A stretch of 5,172 nt of DNA, from NCBI GenBank assembly GCA_021790075.1, contig JAJYIN010000150.1:1-5172 (forward strand), given 5' to 3'. Of this stretch, positions 1 through 5,172 are shown in pieces. The notes under the pieces are model-generated. The model was not told the origin of the DNA and did not search any database. It saw only the letters and a list, made by a program, of their open reading frames with translations. The stretch is from Actinomycetes bacterium. Lineage in GTDB: Bacteria; Actinomycetota; Thermoleophilia; BMS3ABIN01. Position 1 is the stretch's first letter. Every line of letters begins with the position of its first letter. The translations under genes and the position numbers were made by a program.

Positions 1-6
1 AGCCAC
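1..6 (-). CDS. Possible start of the next operon gene (only two codons inside the window)
   Basis: Reading leftward after argR, the minus strand shows AGGAAG at 19-14, then seven bases, then GTG at 6-4 followed by GCT. Ribosome-binding site, spacing and start codon are all acceptable, so a further gene may begin here on the same strand. In actinobacterial-type operons argG or argH commonly follows argR, which would fit, but two codons cannot identify a product. This is an inference from spacing alone, and the GTG could be chance. Confidence 0.25.
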
Positions 7-52
7 AGCTGCTCTTCCTACCCGGCGGCGGCCCGACGCACACAGGCCACAG

Positions 53-77
53 CCGGGAAAAAACTTATATTTCCCGG
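53..77. repeat. Inverted repeat over the argR stop codon
   Basis: CCGGGAAA at 53-60 and TTTCCCGG at 70-77 form a perfect 8-bp stem with a 9-base loop. The argR stop codon (67-65) lies in the loop. On the minus strand the run of six T is in the loop and inner stem rather than after the hairpin, so this is not a classical intrinsic terminator. A competing pairing exists between 52-57 (GCCGGG) and 21-26 (CCCGGC). It may attenuate or stabilise the 3' end of argR mRNA, or be chance; transcription into a downstream gene seems possible. Confidence 0.4.
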
Positions 78-526
78 GCCAACCCCTCCAGATACTTCAC
101 CATGCGGCGGGCCCGCGCGGAATCGGCCAGCACCAGCAGGACAGTATCGTCGCCGGCCACGGTGCCGACGATGTCCGGGTGCTCCAGCTCATCAATTGCG
201 CGCCCGGCGCCGGGCGCCGTACCCGGCTCAAGACGCACCACCACCAGGTTCTGGGCCGCTCTCACAGTGGCCCCCGACTCCGTCAGCGTCCGCGCCAGCA
301 CCTCTTCGGGGTCACGCCGGGCGGCCGCCGGCAGCAACACATACCGGATGCTCCCCTGGCGGTCGCTGCCTTTCTGCACTCCCATCTCCCTGAGGTCGCG
401 CGAGATGGTCGCCTGGGTGACGCTGACTCCCAGTTTCTCGAGTGCCCCCACCAGTTCGCCCTGGTTGACCAGGGGTTCTTCTCTTATCAAAGATCCAATC
501 AGCTGCTGGCGCTCACTCTTGCGCAC
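65..526 (-). CDS. argR: Arginine repressor ArgR
   Basis: ArgR is a DNA-binding repressor that binds operators as a hexamer when arginine is present. The 153-residue length is normal for the family. The N-terminal winged helix-turn-helix carries VTQATISRDL at residues 36-45, the family recognition-helix signature. The C-terminal domain has GTVAGDDTVLL at 121-131, whose Asp126-Asp127 pair corresponds to the arginine-binding and oligomerisation residues. The GTG start at 526 is the first possible one: the same frame has a TGA at 535-533. AAGAGG at 542-537 lies ten bases before it, inside argF. The gene overlaps the end of argF by 14 nt, so its translation is probably coupled to argF. As the last recognisable gene of the operon it would be repressed by its own product through the operator before argJ. 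The assignment is firm; which operators it binds is inferred. Confidence 0.96.
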   Translation of the reverse strand: MRKSERQQLIGSLIREEPLVNQGELVGALEKLGVSVTQATISRDLREMGVQKGSDRQGSIRYVLLPAAARRDPEEVLARTLTESGATVRAAQNLVVVRLEPGTAPGAGRAIDELEHPDIVGTVAGDDTVLLVLADSARARRMVKYLEGLAREI

Positions 527-1424
527 TGCCCATCAACCTCTTGAGGAGTTCCTTCTGGGCATGCAGCCGGTTCTCCGCCTGCTGAAAGACGATGGAGCGA
601 GGGCCGTCCATCACCTCGGCCGATATCTCCTCTCCGCGGTGCGCCGGCAGGCAGTGCATGACGCGGCAGTCCGGCCCCGCCTGCGCCAGCAGCGGCGCGT
701 CGATCCGGTATGGCAGCAGCCGCTCCCGCTTCTCAGGCACGCTCTGCTGTCCCATACTGAACCAGACGTCCGTATAGAGGAAGTCGGCCTCCCGCACGGC
801 TTCAGCGGGCTCGGTGATGACGTCGACCCTGCCGCCGCTGGCCGCGGCCAGTTCCCGGGATTCGGCGATCGCCCATTGAGGCACCGTCAGCTCCGGAGGG
901 GTCGAGAGCACTACGTGGGCGCCCACATAAGCGCACATGCAGGCCAGGGAGACGGCGACATTGTTGCCGTCTCCCAGATAGACCACCTTGACCTTGGTCA
1001 GGTCTTCGTGGTATTCGGAAATCGTCATTATATCCGCCAGCGCCTGGCAGGGATGCCGGTCATCTGTGAGGCCGTTGATCACCGGGATCGTGGCGGCGGC
1101 GGCAAACTCCTCCACGTCGCGCTGGCTGAAGGTGCGGATGACCACGCCGTCCAGGTAACCCGAGAGTACGCGGGCGGTGTCCTGGATGGTCTCACCGCGG
1201 CCCAGCTGCAGCTCTGCTTCGTTGAGGAAGAGGGCATGGCCGCCCAGCTGGTACGCGCCCACCGTGAACGAGACGCGGGTGCGGGTCGAGGGCTTGGAGA
1301 AGATGAGGCCCAGATAGCGGCCAGCCAGTACCTGGGAGCGCTCCCCCCGGCTGGCGCGGGCGTCCGCGATCAGACCCAGGGTCTCTTCCTTTGATAAATC
1401 TGTTTCTTTGAGGTAATGACGCAT
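513..1424 (-). CDS. argF: Ornithine carbamoyltransferase
   Basis: This cytoplasmic enzyme makes citrulline from ornithine and carbamoyl phosphate. At 303 residues it has the usual length. The N-terminal carbamoyl-phosphate domain has the motif STRTR at residues 46-50, and HPCQ at 124-127. The C-terminal ornithine domain has DVWFSMG at 219-225, matching the DxWxSMG loop that marks ornithine enzymes rather than aspartate or acetylornithine carbamoyltransferases, and HCLPAHRG at 257-264 with the catalytic-site Cys258. The ATG start at 1424 is preceded by GAGG at 1433-1430, five bases away. It begins 18 nt after argD ends, and its last 14 nt overlap argR. The biosynthetic context favours the anabolic enzyme over a catabolic ArcB; no arcA or arcC is present nearby. 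No key residue appears to be missing. Confidence 0.97.
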   Translation of the reverse strand: MRHYLKETDLSKEETLGLIADARASRGERSQVLAGRYLGLIFSKPSTRTRVSFTVGAYQLGGHALFLNEAELQLGRGETIQDTARVLSGYLDGVVIRTFSQRDVEEFAAAATIPVINGLTDDRHPCQALADIMTISEYHEDLTKVKVVYLGDGNNVAVSLACMCAYVGAHVVLSTPPELTVPQWAIAESRELAAASGGRVDVITEPAEAVREADFLYTDVWFSMGQQSVPEKRERLLPYRIDAPLLAQAGPDCRVMHCLPAHRGEEISAEVMDGPRSIVFQQAENRLHAQKELLKRLMGSAQE

Positions 1425-1442
1425 GGAAGCCTCGGCCCTGGT

Positions 1443-2624
1443 TCAGACGGATAAAGCGGTTTCTAGGAATTCGACCACCTGATCGATCATCCTCTCTTCC
1501 ACAATCAACGGCGGCAGGAAGCGCAGCGTATTTGCGGAAGTGTTATTGAGGAGGATTTTCGCCGCCAGCGCCTGGCCGGCCACCTCGGCCGCCCGCGGCT
1601 CGGGCAGATCGACGGCGTTCATCAGCCCCAGGCCGCGCACCCCGGTGACCAGCCCCCGATCCTGGAGCTTCCTCAGCATCGACCGCATGTACTCGCCCCT
1701 GGCGTCCACGCTTTCCAGGAAACCCGGGGCGGTCAGTTCGCGCATGACGGCGATGCCGGCGGCGCAGGGCACGGGGCCGCCGCCGAAAGTGGTAGCGTGC
1801 GTGCCCGGCCCCAGAACGTCGGAATATGGAGGTGCGGCCACGCAGGCGCCAATCGGCAGCGCTCCCGCCAGGCTCTTGGCCAGGGTGATCACATCGGGTT
1901 TGACCCCGGAATGCTGGTAGGCATATAGCTTCCCGGTGCGGCCCATCCCGGTCTGGACCTCGTCGAAGACGAGCAGGGCCTGGTGCCTGCCGGCCAGTTC
2001 CCGGGCCACCTGGAGGAATTCGCTGTTAAGCGGGTGCACGCCGCCTTCACCCTGGACCGGCTCGAGCATGATGGCGCAGACGCTGTCATCCATGGCGGCG
2101 GCCAGGCCGACGAGGTCATTCGGCGCCACGTATGTGAAGCCGGGCAGCAGCGGCTTGAACGGTTCCTGCTTGGCCGGCTGCGCCGTGGCCGTCAGCGTGG
2201 CCATGGTGCGCCCGTGAAAACCGTTTTCGAGCGTGATGATGCGGTGCTTGCCCTCGCCGGCCAGATCGCGGCCGTACTTGCGGGCCAGCTTGATGGCGCA
2301 CTCGTTGGCCCCGGCGCCGCTATTGGCGAAGAAAACCTTGCCTCCCAGACTGCTTTCCGAGAGCAGCCGGGCCAGTTCTCCCCCGGGGCGGGTGTAATAA
2401 AGGTTGCAGGTGTGGATGAGCTCGGCGACCTGTTCCTGGACCGCCGCCACCACAGCCGGGTGGCAATGGCCCAGATTGTTGATGGAGAGGCCGGCGACGA
2501 AATCGAGGTAGGCGTTGCCTTCCTCATCGTAGAGGTAGCAGCCCTGGCCGCGCACAAAGGCAGCCGGCTGCCGGCCATATGTTGGCATGACATACTTTTC
2601 GTATTGTTCGATGATCCCGTCCAT
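1443..2624 (-). CDS. argD: Acetylornithine aminotransferase (class III, PLP-dependent)
   Basis: ArgD transaminates N-acetylglutamate semialdehyde with glutamate to give N-acetylornithine. I choose the ATG at 2624, giving 393 residues, because homology begins there: the family-like block MPTYGRQPAAF lies at residues 13-23. The frame is open back to 2831, but that upstream part is arginine-rich, overlaps argB and looks non-coding. Motifs: FHGRTMATL (136-144), VFDEVQTGMGRTG (219-231, PLP-ring Asp221), the PLP lysine Lys250 in TLAKSLAG (247-254), HATTFGG (276-282) and LRFLPPL (367-373, carboxylate-binding Arg368). Two sites differ from the usual consensus: SGAGANE instead of SGAEANE (102-108), and GGGPVPCA instead of GGNPLACA (281-288). 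The ribosome-binding site is weak: AAGGG sits 14 nt upstream, next to the argB stop, which suggests coupled translation. The gap from argB is 11 nt. It may also act on succinyl-diaminopimelate in lysine synthesis, as some ArgD do. Confidence 0.95.
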   Translation of the reverse strand: MDGIIEQYEKYVMPTYGRQPAAFVRGQGCYLYDEEGNAYLDFVAGLSINNLGHCHPAVVAAVQEQVAELIHTCNLYYTRPGGELARLLSESSLGGKVFFANSGAGANECAIKLARKYGRDLAGEGKHRIITLENGFHGRTMATLTATAQPAKQEPFKPLLPGFTYVAPNDLVGLAAAMDDSVCAIMLEPVQGEGGVHPLNSEFLQVARELAGRHQALLVFDEVQTGMGRTGKLYAYQHSGVKPDVITLAKSLAGALPIGACVAAPPYSDVLGPGTHATTFGGGPVPCAAGIAVMRELTAPGFLESVDARGEYMRSMLRKLQDRGLVTGVRGLGLMNAVDLPEPRAAEVAGQALAAKILLNNTSANTLRFLPPLIVEERMIDQVVEFLETALSV

Positions 2625-2635
2625 GACGCCGGTTT

Positions 2636-3511
2636 CTACCCTTCTATCTTGGTTCCGATGCCTTCCCGCGTAAAGATCTCCAGCAGCAGCGCGTGCGGCA
2701 CGCGGCCGTCGATGATGTGGGCGCTGTTCACGCCGCCGGTGAGCGCCCGGCTGACCGCCCGCAGCTTGGGTATCATCCCTTTTGATACCGCGCCGCTCAT
2801 CGCCATCGCCTCCACCTCGGGCAGGCTGCACTGCGAGATCAGGGAGCCCGGATCGTCGACATCGGCATAAAGCCCCTCGACATCGGTGAGAAAGATGGCC
2901 TTCTCGGCCTCCAGCGCCACCGCCAGCACCGAAGCCACCTCATCGGCGTTGATGTTGTAGCTGGTGCCCCGCGCGTCCGCCCCCACCGAGGCCACCACCG
3001 GGATGAAATCGCCGCCGAGACTTTGTAATACCTCAGTATTGATGTCAAGGATGCGGCCAACCTGCCCCAGGTCGATCTTCTCTCCCTGCTCCCCGGTGAG
3101 GATGCGCTTTTCTGCCAGGATGAGGCGGCCATCGTCGCCGCCCAGCCCCACGGCCGGCACGCCGTGCTGGTTGACGAGCGCCACTACCTCCTTGTTCACC
3201 TTTCCCACCAACACCATCTTGGCCAGCTCCATGGTGGCGGCGTCCGTCACCCGCAGGCCCTGGACGAACCTGACTTCCATCGACAGTTTCTCCATGTAGG
3301 AACTGATGTCGGGCCCGCCGCCGTGAACGATCACCGGGTTCATGCCCACGTACTTGCAGAGGGCGATGTCGGTAGCAAAGCCTTCCTTGAGCTCGGCGCT
3401 CTTCATGGCGCTGCCGCCATACTTGATCACCACGGTCTTGCCGGAGAACTGCTTGATGTACGGCAGCGCCTCCAGGAGGATCTCGACTCGTTTCTGGTGC
3501 TTGGAAGTCAT
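2636..3511 (-). CDS. argB: Acetylglutamate kinase, probably arginine-inhibited type
   Basis: ArgB phosphorylates N-acetylglutamate with ATP, the second and usually controlled step of arginine synthesis. Its 291 residues fit the amino acid kinase fold. Motifs: VVIKYGGSAM at 27-36 (Lys30 and the glycines bind phosphate), HGGGPDIS at 63-70, QGLRVTD at 84-90 (Arg87, substrate), YNINADEVAS at 185-194 (Asn188 and Asp190), FLTDVEGLYAD at 207-217 and GMIPKL at 245-250 (Lys249, ATP phosphates). An extra N-terminal helix of about 25 residues precedes the core, and the C-terminus reads HIIDGRVPHALLLEIFTREG (265-284). Together these match the signature described for hexameric, arginine-feedback-inhibited kinases such as those of Thermotoga and Pseudomonas, unlike the short E. 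coli form. The ATG at 3511 follows argJ by 13 nt with GGTGG four bases before it. Inhibition by arginine is inferred from these motifs. Confidence 0.97.
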   Translation of the reverse strand: MTSKHQKRVEILLEALPYIKQFSGKTVVIKYGGSAMKSAELKEGFATDIALCKYVGMNPVIVHGGGPDISSYMEKLSMEVRFVQGLRVTDAATMELAKMVLVGKVNKEVVALVNQHGVPAVGLGGDDGRLILAEKRILTGEQGEKIDLGQVGRILDINTEVLQSLGGDFIPVVASVGADARGTSYNINADEVASVLAVALEAEKAIFLTDVEGLYADVDDPGSLISQCSLPEVEAMAMSGAVSKGMIPKLRAVSRALTGGVNSAHIIDGRVPHALLLEIFTREGIGTKIEG

Positions 3512-3524
3512 GTCGCCACCCAGG

Positions 3525-4772
3525 TCATGTGGAATACTCCGCGTTGAGCGTCACGTAGTCATGGGACAGGTCGGAGAAATACATAGTATACGAACCGGAG
3601 CCCCGGTGCAGGTCCAGCGTCACACTGATCTCCGGCTGCAGCATTATTTTTTCCAGGCTCTTTTCATCCACCGGTTCGTCAGTGACGGCGCCGGCCCGGG
3701 CCAGACAGACGCCTTCGTAGAAAATGTCGGCCTCCAGCCGCGGCTCACCGGCCAGCGCTGCACCGGCGGCGGCCATGATCCTGCCCCAGTTGGCGTCCTG
3801 GCCGAAAAATGCGGTCTGCACCAGTGGGGAATTGGCGGCCGCCCGGGCCACGAATGCGGCTTCCTCCCGGGCTGAGGCGCCGGTGACATTGAGTTCTACG
3901 GTCTTGGTGGCGCCCTCGCCGTCGGCCACCATCTTGAGCGCCATGCTCTTGCAGACAGCGGCCAGCGCCTCGGTGAACAGCCCGGCATCGTTGCTGCCGG
4001 GGGAGAGCGTGACGCCACTGGCGCCGCTGGCCATCAGGAATATGCAGTCGTTGGTGCTCATGTCGCCGTCGACGCTGATGCAGTTGAAAGAAGCCCCTGC
4101 GGCCGTAGCGAGGATGTCATACAGGAGTCCCGATGGCGCCTGGGCATCAGTGGTGACAAAAGCGAGCAGGGTCGCCATATTGGGGGCGATCATGCCGGCC
4201 CCCTTGGCGCAGATGCCGATGCTGACCGTGCCGGCGCCCAGCCTCACCTCGACGGCGCCTTCCTTGCTGATGCGATCCGTGGTCTGGATCGACTCGGCGA
4301 AGAGGCTGCCGCTGATCTCCGACAGCGACCGCGACGCCTCGATGATGCCGGATGCCATCAGGTCCATGGGGAGCGGCCGGCCGATGATCCCGGTGGACGC
4401 CACCGCCATCCGCCCCGGCGGGACGCCGGTATACTCCTCTGCCAGCCGCACCATCTCCCCGGCGTCCTTCAGCCCCTGCTCACCGGTGCAGGCATTGGCG
4501 GAACCGCTATTGACGATGATTCCCTGGATGGCGCCGGTGTCGGTTTCCTCCTGGCACACCCGCACCGGCGCCGCCGCGGCTGCGTTGGGAGTAAACAGCG
4601 CCGCCGAGGAACACGGCCCCTTCCCCACCAGCAGCCCCAGGTCTGGCTTGCCCGATTTCTTCAGGCCGGCCTGCACGCCGGCGGCCACAAAACCTGCGGG
4701 CGTGGTCACCGAGCCGGGAAGCTCGGTGACGTGCTCCGGCTTGGTTATGAACTTGGAAGTAAAAAGATGCAT
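3525..4772 (-). CDS. argJ: Glutamate N-acetyltransferase / ornithine acetyltransferase (ArgJ precursor)
   Basis: ArgJ moves the acetyl group from N-acetylornithine to glutamate, releasing ornithine and regenerating N-acetylglutamate. Some members also use acetyl-CoA (bifunctional), which the sequence alone does not settle. The 415-residue product is full length. It is an Ntn-type hydrolase relative that cleaves itself: APNMATLLAF at 196-205 marks the site, so cleavage is expected between Ala200 and Thr201, giving alpha and beta chains with Thr201 as nucleophile. STGIIG at 126-131 supplies the oxyanion-hole Thr127-Gly128. DGDMSTND (235-242) and FGQDANWGRI (323-332) are other family blocks. The C-terminus LNAEYST matches the conserved end that lines the active site. 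The ATG at 4772 has TAGAGGT at 4784-4778, five bases upstream. It is the first gene of the operon, directly behind the promoter and operator; argC, its usual upstream neighbour, is absent here. Confidence 0.97.
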   Translation of the reverse strand: MHLFTSKFITKPEHVTELPGSVTTPAGFVAAGVQAGLKKSGKPDLGLLVGKGPCSSAALFTPNAAAAAPVRVCQEETDTGAIQGIIVNSGSANACTGEQGLKDAGEMVRLAEEYTGVPPGRMAVASTGIIGRPLPMDLMASGIIEASRSLSEISGSLFAESIQTTDRISKEGAVEVRLGAGTVSIGICAKGAGMIAPNMATLLAFVTTDAQAPSGLLYDILATAAGASFNCISVDGDMSTNDCIFLMASGASGVTLSPGSNDAGLFTEALAAVCKSMALKMVADGEGATKTVELNVTGASAREEAAFVARAAANSPLVQTAFFGQDANWGRIMAAAGAALAGEPRLEADIFYEGVCLARAGAVTDEPVDEKSLEKIMLQPEISVTLDLHRGSGSYTMYFSDLSHDYVTLNAEYST

Positions 4773-4777
4773 GTCTG

Positions 4778-4784
4778 ACCTCTA
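4778..4784 (-). promoter_or_regulatory. Ribosome-binding site of argJ
   Basis: The minus strand reads TAGAGGT here, five bases before the ATG at 4772. It is a good purine-rich match and fixes the start of the first gene of the operon. With the promoter described upstream, the leader RNA would be only about 24 nt long, leaving no room for a riboswitch or leader peptide between promoter and argJ. Confidence 0.7.
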
Positions 4785-4787
4785 ATT

Positions 4788-4800
4788 CCGTATATTACGG
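4788..4800. repeat. Short palindrome at the predicted transcription start
   Basis: CCGTA and TACGG flank three bases, making a 13-bp near-palindrome. It covers the predicted start point (about 4796-4798), so only part would be transcribed and it is unlikely to act as an RNA hairpin. It could be a protein-binding site or chance. Confidence 0.35.
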
Positions 4801-4803
4801 CAA

Positions 4804-4833
4804 ATTTTAGAATATTTATACATCATATGTCAA
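4804..4833 (-). promoter_or_regulatory. Predicted sigma-70-type promoter of the argJBDFR operon
   Basis: On the minus strand a perfect -35 box TTGACA (4833-4828) is followed after 18 bases by TAAAAT (4809-4804), five of six matches to the -10 consensus. Transcription should begin near 4796-4798, giving a leader of about 24 nt before argJ. The promoter sits in the only strongly AT-rich island of the window. The operator-like repeats overlap the -35 box and fill the space between the boxes, the arrangement expected for repression by blocking polymerase. It is predicted from sequence only. Confidence 0.75.
4806..4823. promoter_or_regulatory. Putative ArgR operator (ARG box), promoter-proximal copy
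   Basis: On the minus strand the 18 bp read ATGTATAAATATTCTAAA. Against the ARG-box pattern TGAAT-(A/T)4-ATTCA it matches TGTAT-AAAT-ATTCT, eight of ten arm positions. It lies between the -35 and -10 boxes and overlaps the latter. Presence of argR in the same operon and position in the promoter support the call; binding is inferred. Confidence 0.65.
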
Positions 4834-4848
4834 ATTTATACATCATAT
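4814..4848. repeat. Tandem 15-bp direct repeat in the operon promoter
   Basis: The + strand sequence ATTTATACATCATAT occurs at 4814-4828 and, identically, at 4834-4848, an offset of 20 bp with 5 bp between copies. The repeat contains the conserved arm of both putative ARG boxes and overlaps the promoter. Its exactness in otherwise GC-rich DNA suggests selection for regulator binding or recent local duplication. Confidence 0.85.
4826..4843. promoter_or_regulatory. Putative second ARG box, promoter-distal copy
   Basis: The minus strand reads ATGTATAAATTTGACATA, repeating the left arm of the proximal box exactly 20 bp upstream; its right arm is degenerate because it contains the -35 box TTGACA. 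A spacing of about two helical turns is typical of paired ARG boxes bound by one ArgR hexamer. A further TGAAT half-site lies just upstream (minus strand, about 4854-4850). The box is weaker than its partner. Confidence 0.5.
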
Positions 4849-5172
4849 ATTCAGGAATTGAGTGGGCATGAATTCTGACGGGCAAGGAAAGCCCGCAGAA
4901 TAAAGGACAGAACCGATAAAAGGGGGAAGCGTTTGGTGCGGGAATGCAGGGAGCTGAAATATATTGATTGGAAGGAAACATCGGGCGCGTGTATGCCGCG
5001 GGAGCTGAAATAATACAGGCAGCCGCCGGCAGCGGTGGAGACGCTCCCCCCTCAGGCCGGCGCCCAGCTTTTCCTCCAGGGCCTTGACGATGGCCGTCCT
5101 GGCGCCGTCGACCTCCTCGTCGGTGAGGGTGCCGGCCGGCGAGCGGAACTCGAGGCTGAGGGCGATGCTCTT
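4843..5172 (-). CDS. pheT: Phenylalanine-tRNA ligase beta subunit, C-terminal end, with an open-frame extension
   Basis: Only the last 109 codons are inside the window. The first 42 residues (5172-5047) match the C-terminal anticodon-binding (FDX-ACB) domain of PheT: KSIALSLEFRS, then LTDEEVDGA, then an amphipathic helix ending in LGAGLRG. PheT normally ends at or within a few residues of this LRG. Here no stop occurs; the frame runs on for 67 codons to TGA at 4845-4843. The extension is proline-, phenylalanine- and arginine-rich, has no recognisable domain and ends inside the argJ operator region. Either the protein has an unusual tail, or a frameshift or lost stop near the run of six G (5051-5046, minus strand) has occurred, though the other two frames are also open for about 200 bases. 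The domain itself is also used by a few related proteins, but its place upstream of arg genes supports pheT. Confidence 0.75.
   Translation of the reverse strand, partial: KSIALSLEFRSPAGTLTDEEVDGARTAIVKALEEKLGAGLRGERLHRCRRLPVLFQLPRHTRARCFLPINIFQLPAFPHQTLPPFIGSVLYSAGFPCPSEFMPTQFLNI
4879..4895. repeat. Small hairpin between pheT and argJ
   Basis: CGGGC at 4879-4883 pairs with GCCCG at 4891-4895 around a 7-base loop. No T-run follows on either strand, so it is not a standard terminator. It may be the remains of a weak pheT terminator or chance; I see no other strong terminator between pheT and argJ. Confidence 0.25.
4949..5012. repeat. 13-bp direct repeat pair in the pheT-argJ spacer
   Basis: The + strand 13-mer GGGAGCTGAAATA occurs at 4949-4961 and 5000-5012, 51 bp apart. 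Because 51 is a multiple of three, both copies read FQLP in the open frame that continues from pheT. Flanks show weak further similarity. The role is unknown; it could be a relic of duplication or a binding site. Confidence 0.7.

Noticed and set aside
102..1394. Long + strand open frame (430 codons) opposite argF and argR
   Set aside because: It lies antisense to two certain genes, is rich in Arg, Gly, Ala and His as expected of shadow frames in GC-rich DNA, and shows no motif or convincing ribosome-binding site.
2625..2831. N-terminal 69-residue extension of ArgD
   Set aside because: The extra part overlaps argB in another frame, is Arg/Gly-rich and unlike any ArgD N-terminus; homology starts at the ATG at 2624.
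1983..2870. + strand open frame (295 codons) opposite argD and argB
   Set aside because: It crosses the argB-argD junction in antisense and has no family motifs; it is a high-GC shadow frame.
3724..4785. Long + strand open frame (353 codons) opposite argJ
   Set aside because: It is exactly antisense to argJ, low in complexity (Ala, Ser, Pro), and has no recognisable domain.
4773..4797. Riboswitch, attenuator or leader peptide before argJ
   Set aside because: The predicted leader is only about 24 nt, enough for a ribosome-binding site and nothing more.
5022..5034. Possible pheT terminator hairpin (CCGC/GCGG)
   Set aside because: The stem is only four base pairs and no T-run follows it; it is too weak to call.
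4856..5046. Remnant of argC or a small gene in the pheT-argJ spacer
   Set aside because: All three minus-frame translations were read and none shows the N-terminal nucleotide-binding glycine motif or catalytic motif of ArgC, nor a plausible start with a ribosome-binding site.
1..5172. CRISPR array, insertion sequence, tRNA or rRNA gene, phage or defence system
   Set aside because: No repeat-spacer pattern, transposase, tRNA-like cloverleaf or defence-type domain was seen; the window is almost entirely metabolic genes.

Overview
The window holds a compact arginine biosynthesis operon, read entirely from the minus strand in the order argJ, argB, argD, argF, argR. The right edge carries the 3' end of a pheT-like gene (phenylalanyl-tRNA synthetase beta chain), also on the minus strand. 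The genes are GC-rich, many third codon positions are G or C, and the only AT-rich island is the argJ promoter (about 4784-4860). The order pheT - arg genes - argR, with the repressor last, resembles the actinobacterial pheST-argCJBDFR arrangement. I infer a high-GC bacterium of Actinomycetota or a nearby lineage with moderate confidence; no sequence search was possible.

Layout from the transcriptional start (right) to the end (left). 5172-5047 encodes the last conserved part of PheT, but the frame does not stop there and stays open to 4843. A pyrimidine-rich (minus-strand) stretch of about 200 bases follows; it contains a 13-bp direct repeat and has no stop in any minus frame. At 4848-4797 lies a strong sigma-70-type promoter (TTGACA, 18 bp, TAAAAT) built into a tandem repeat that looks like an ArgR operator. 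Then come argJ (4772-3525), argB (3511-2636), argD (2624-1443), argF (1424-513) and argR (526-65). Gaps are 11-18 nt, and argF and argR overlap by 14 nt. A short inverted repeat covers the argR stop. A ribosome-binding-site-like sequence with a GTG at positions 6-4 hints at one more operon gene beyond the left edge.

The genes work together as follows. ArgJ transfers acetyl from N-acetylornithine to glutamate (the acetyl-recycling route). ArgB phosphorylates N-acetylglutamate and carries the C-terminal signature of arginine-inhibited kinases. ArgD makes N-acetylornithine by transamination. ArgF carbamoylates ornithine to citrulline. ArgR, with arginine as corepressor, probably shuts the operon through the operator upstream of argJ. 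argC, the reductase between ArgB and ArgD, is absent from its usual place just before argJ; argG and argH are not seen but may follow on the left. No new biological system is evident. The most unusual features are the stopless PheT extension into the operator and the missing argC.
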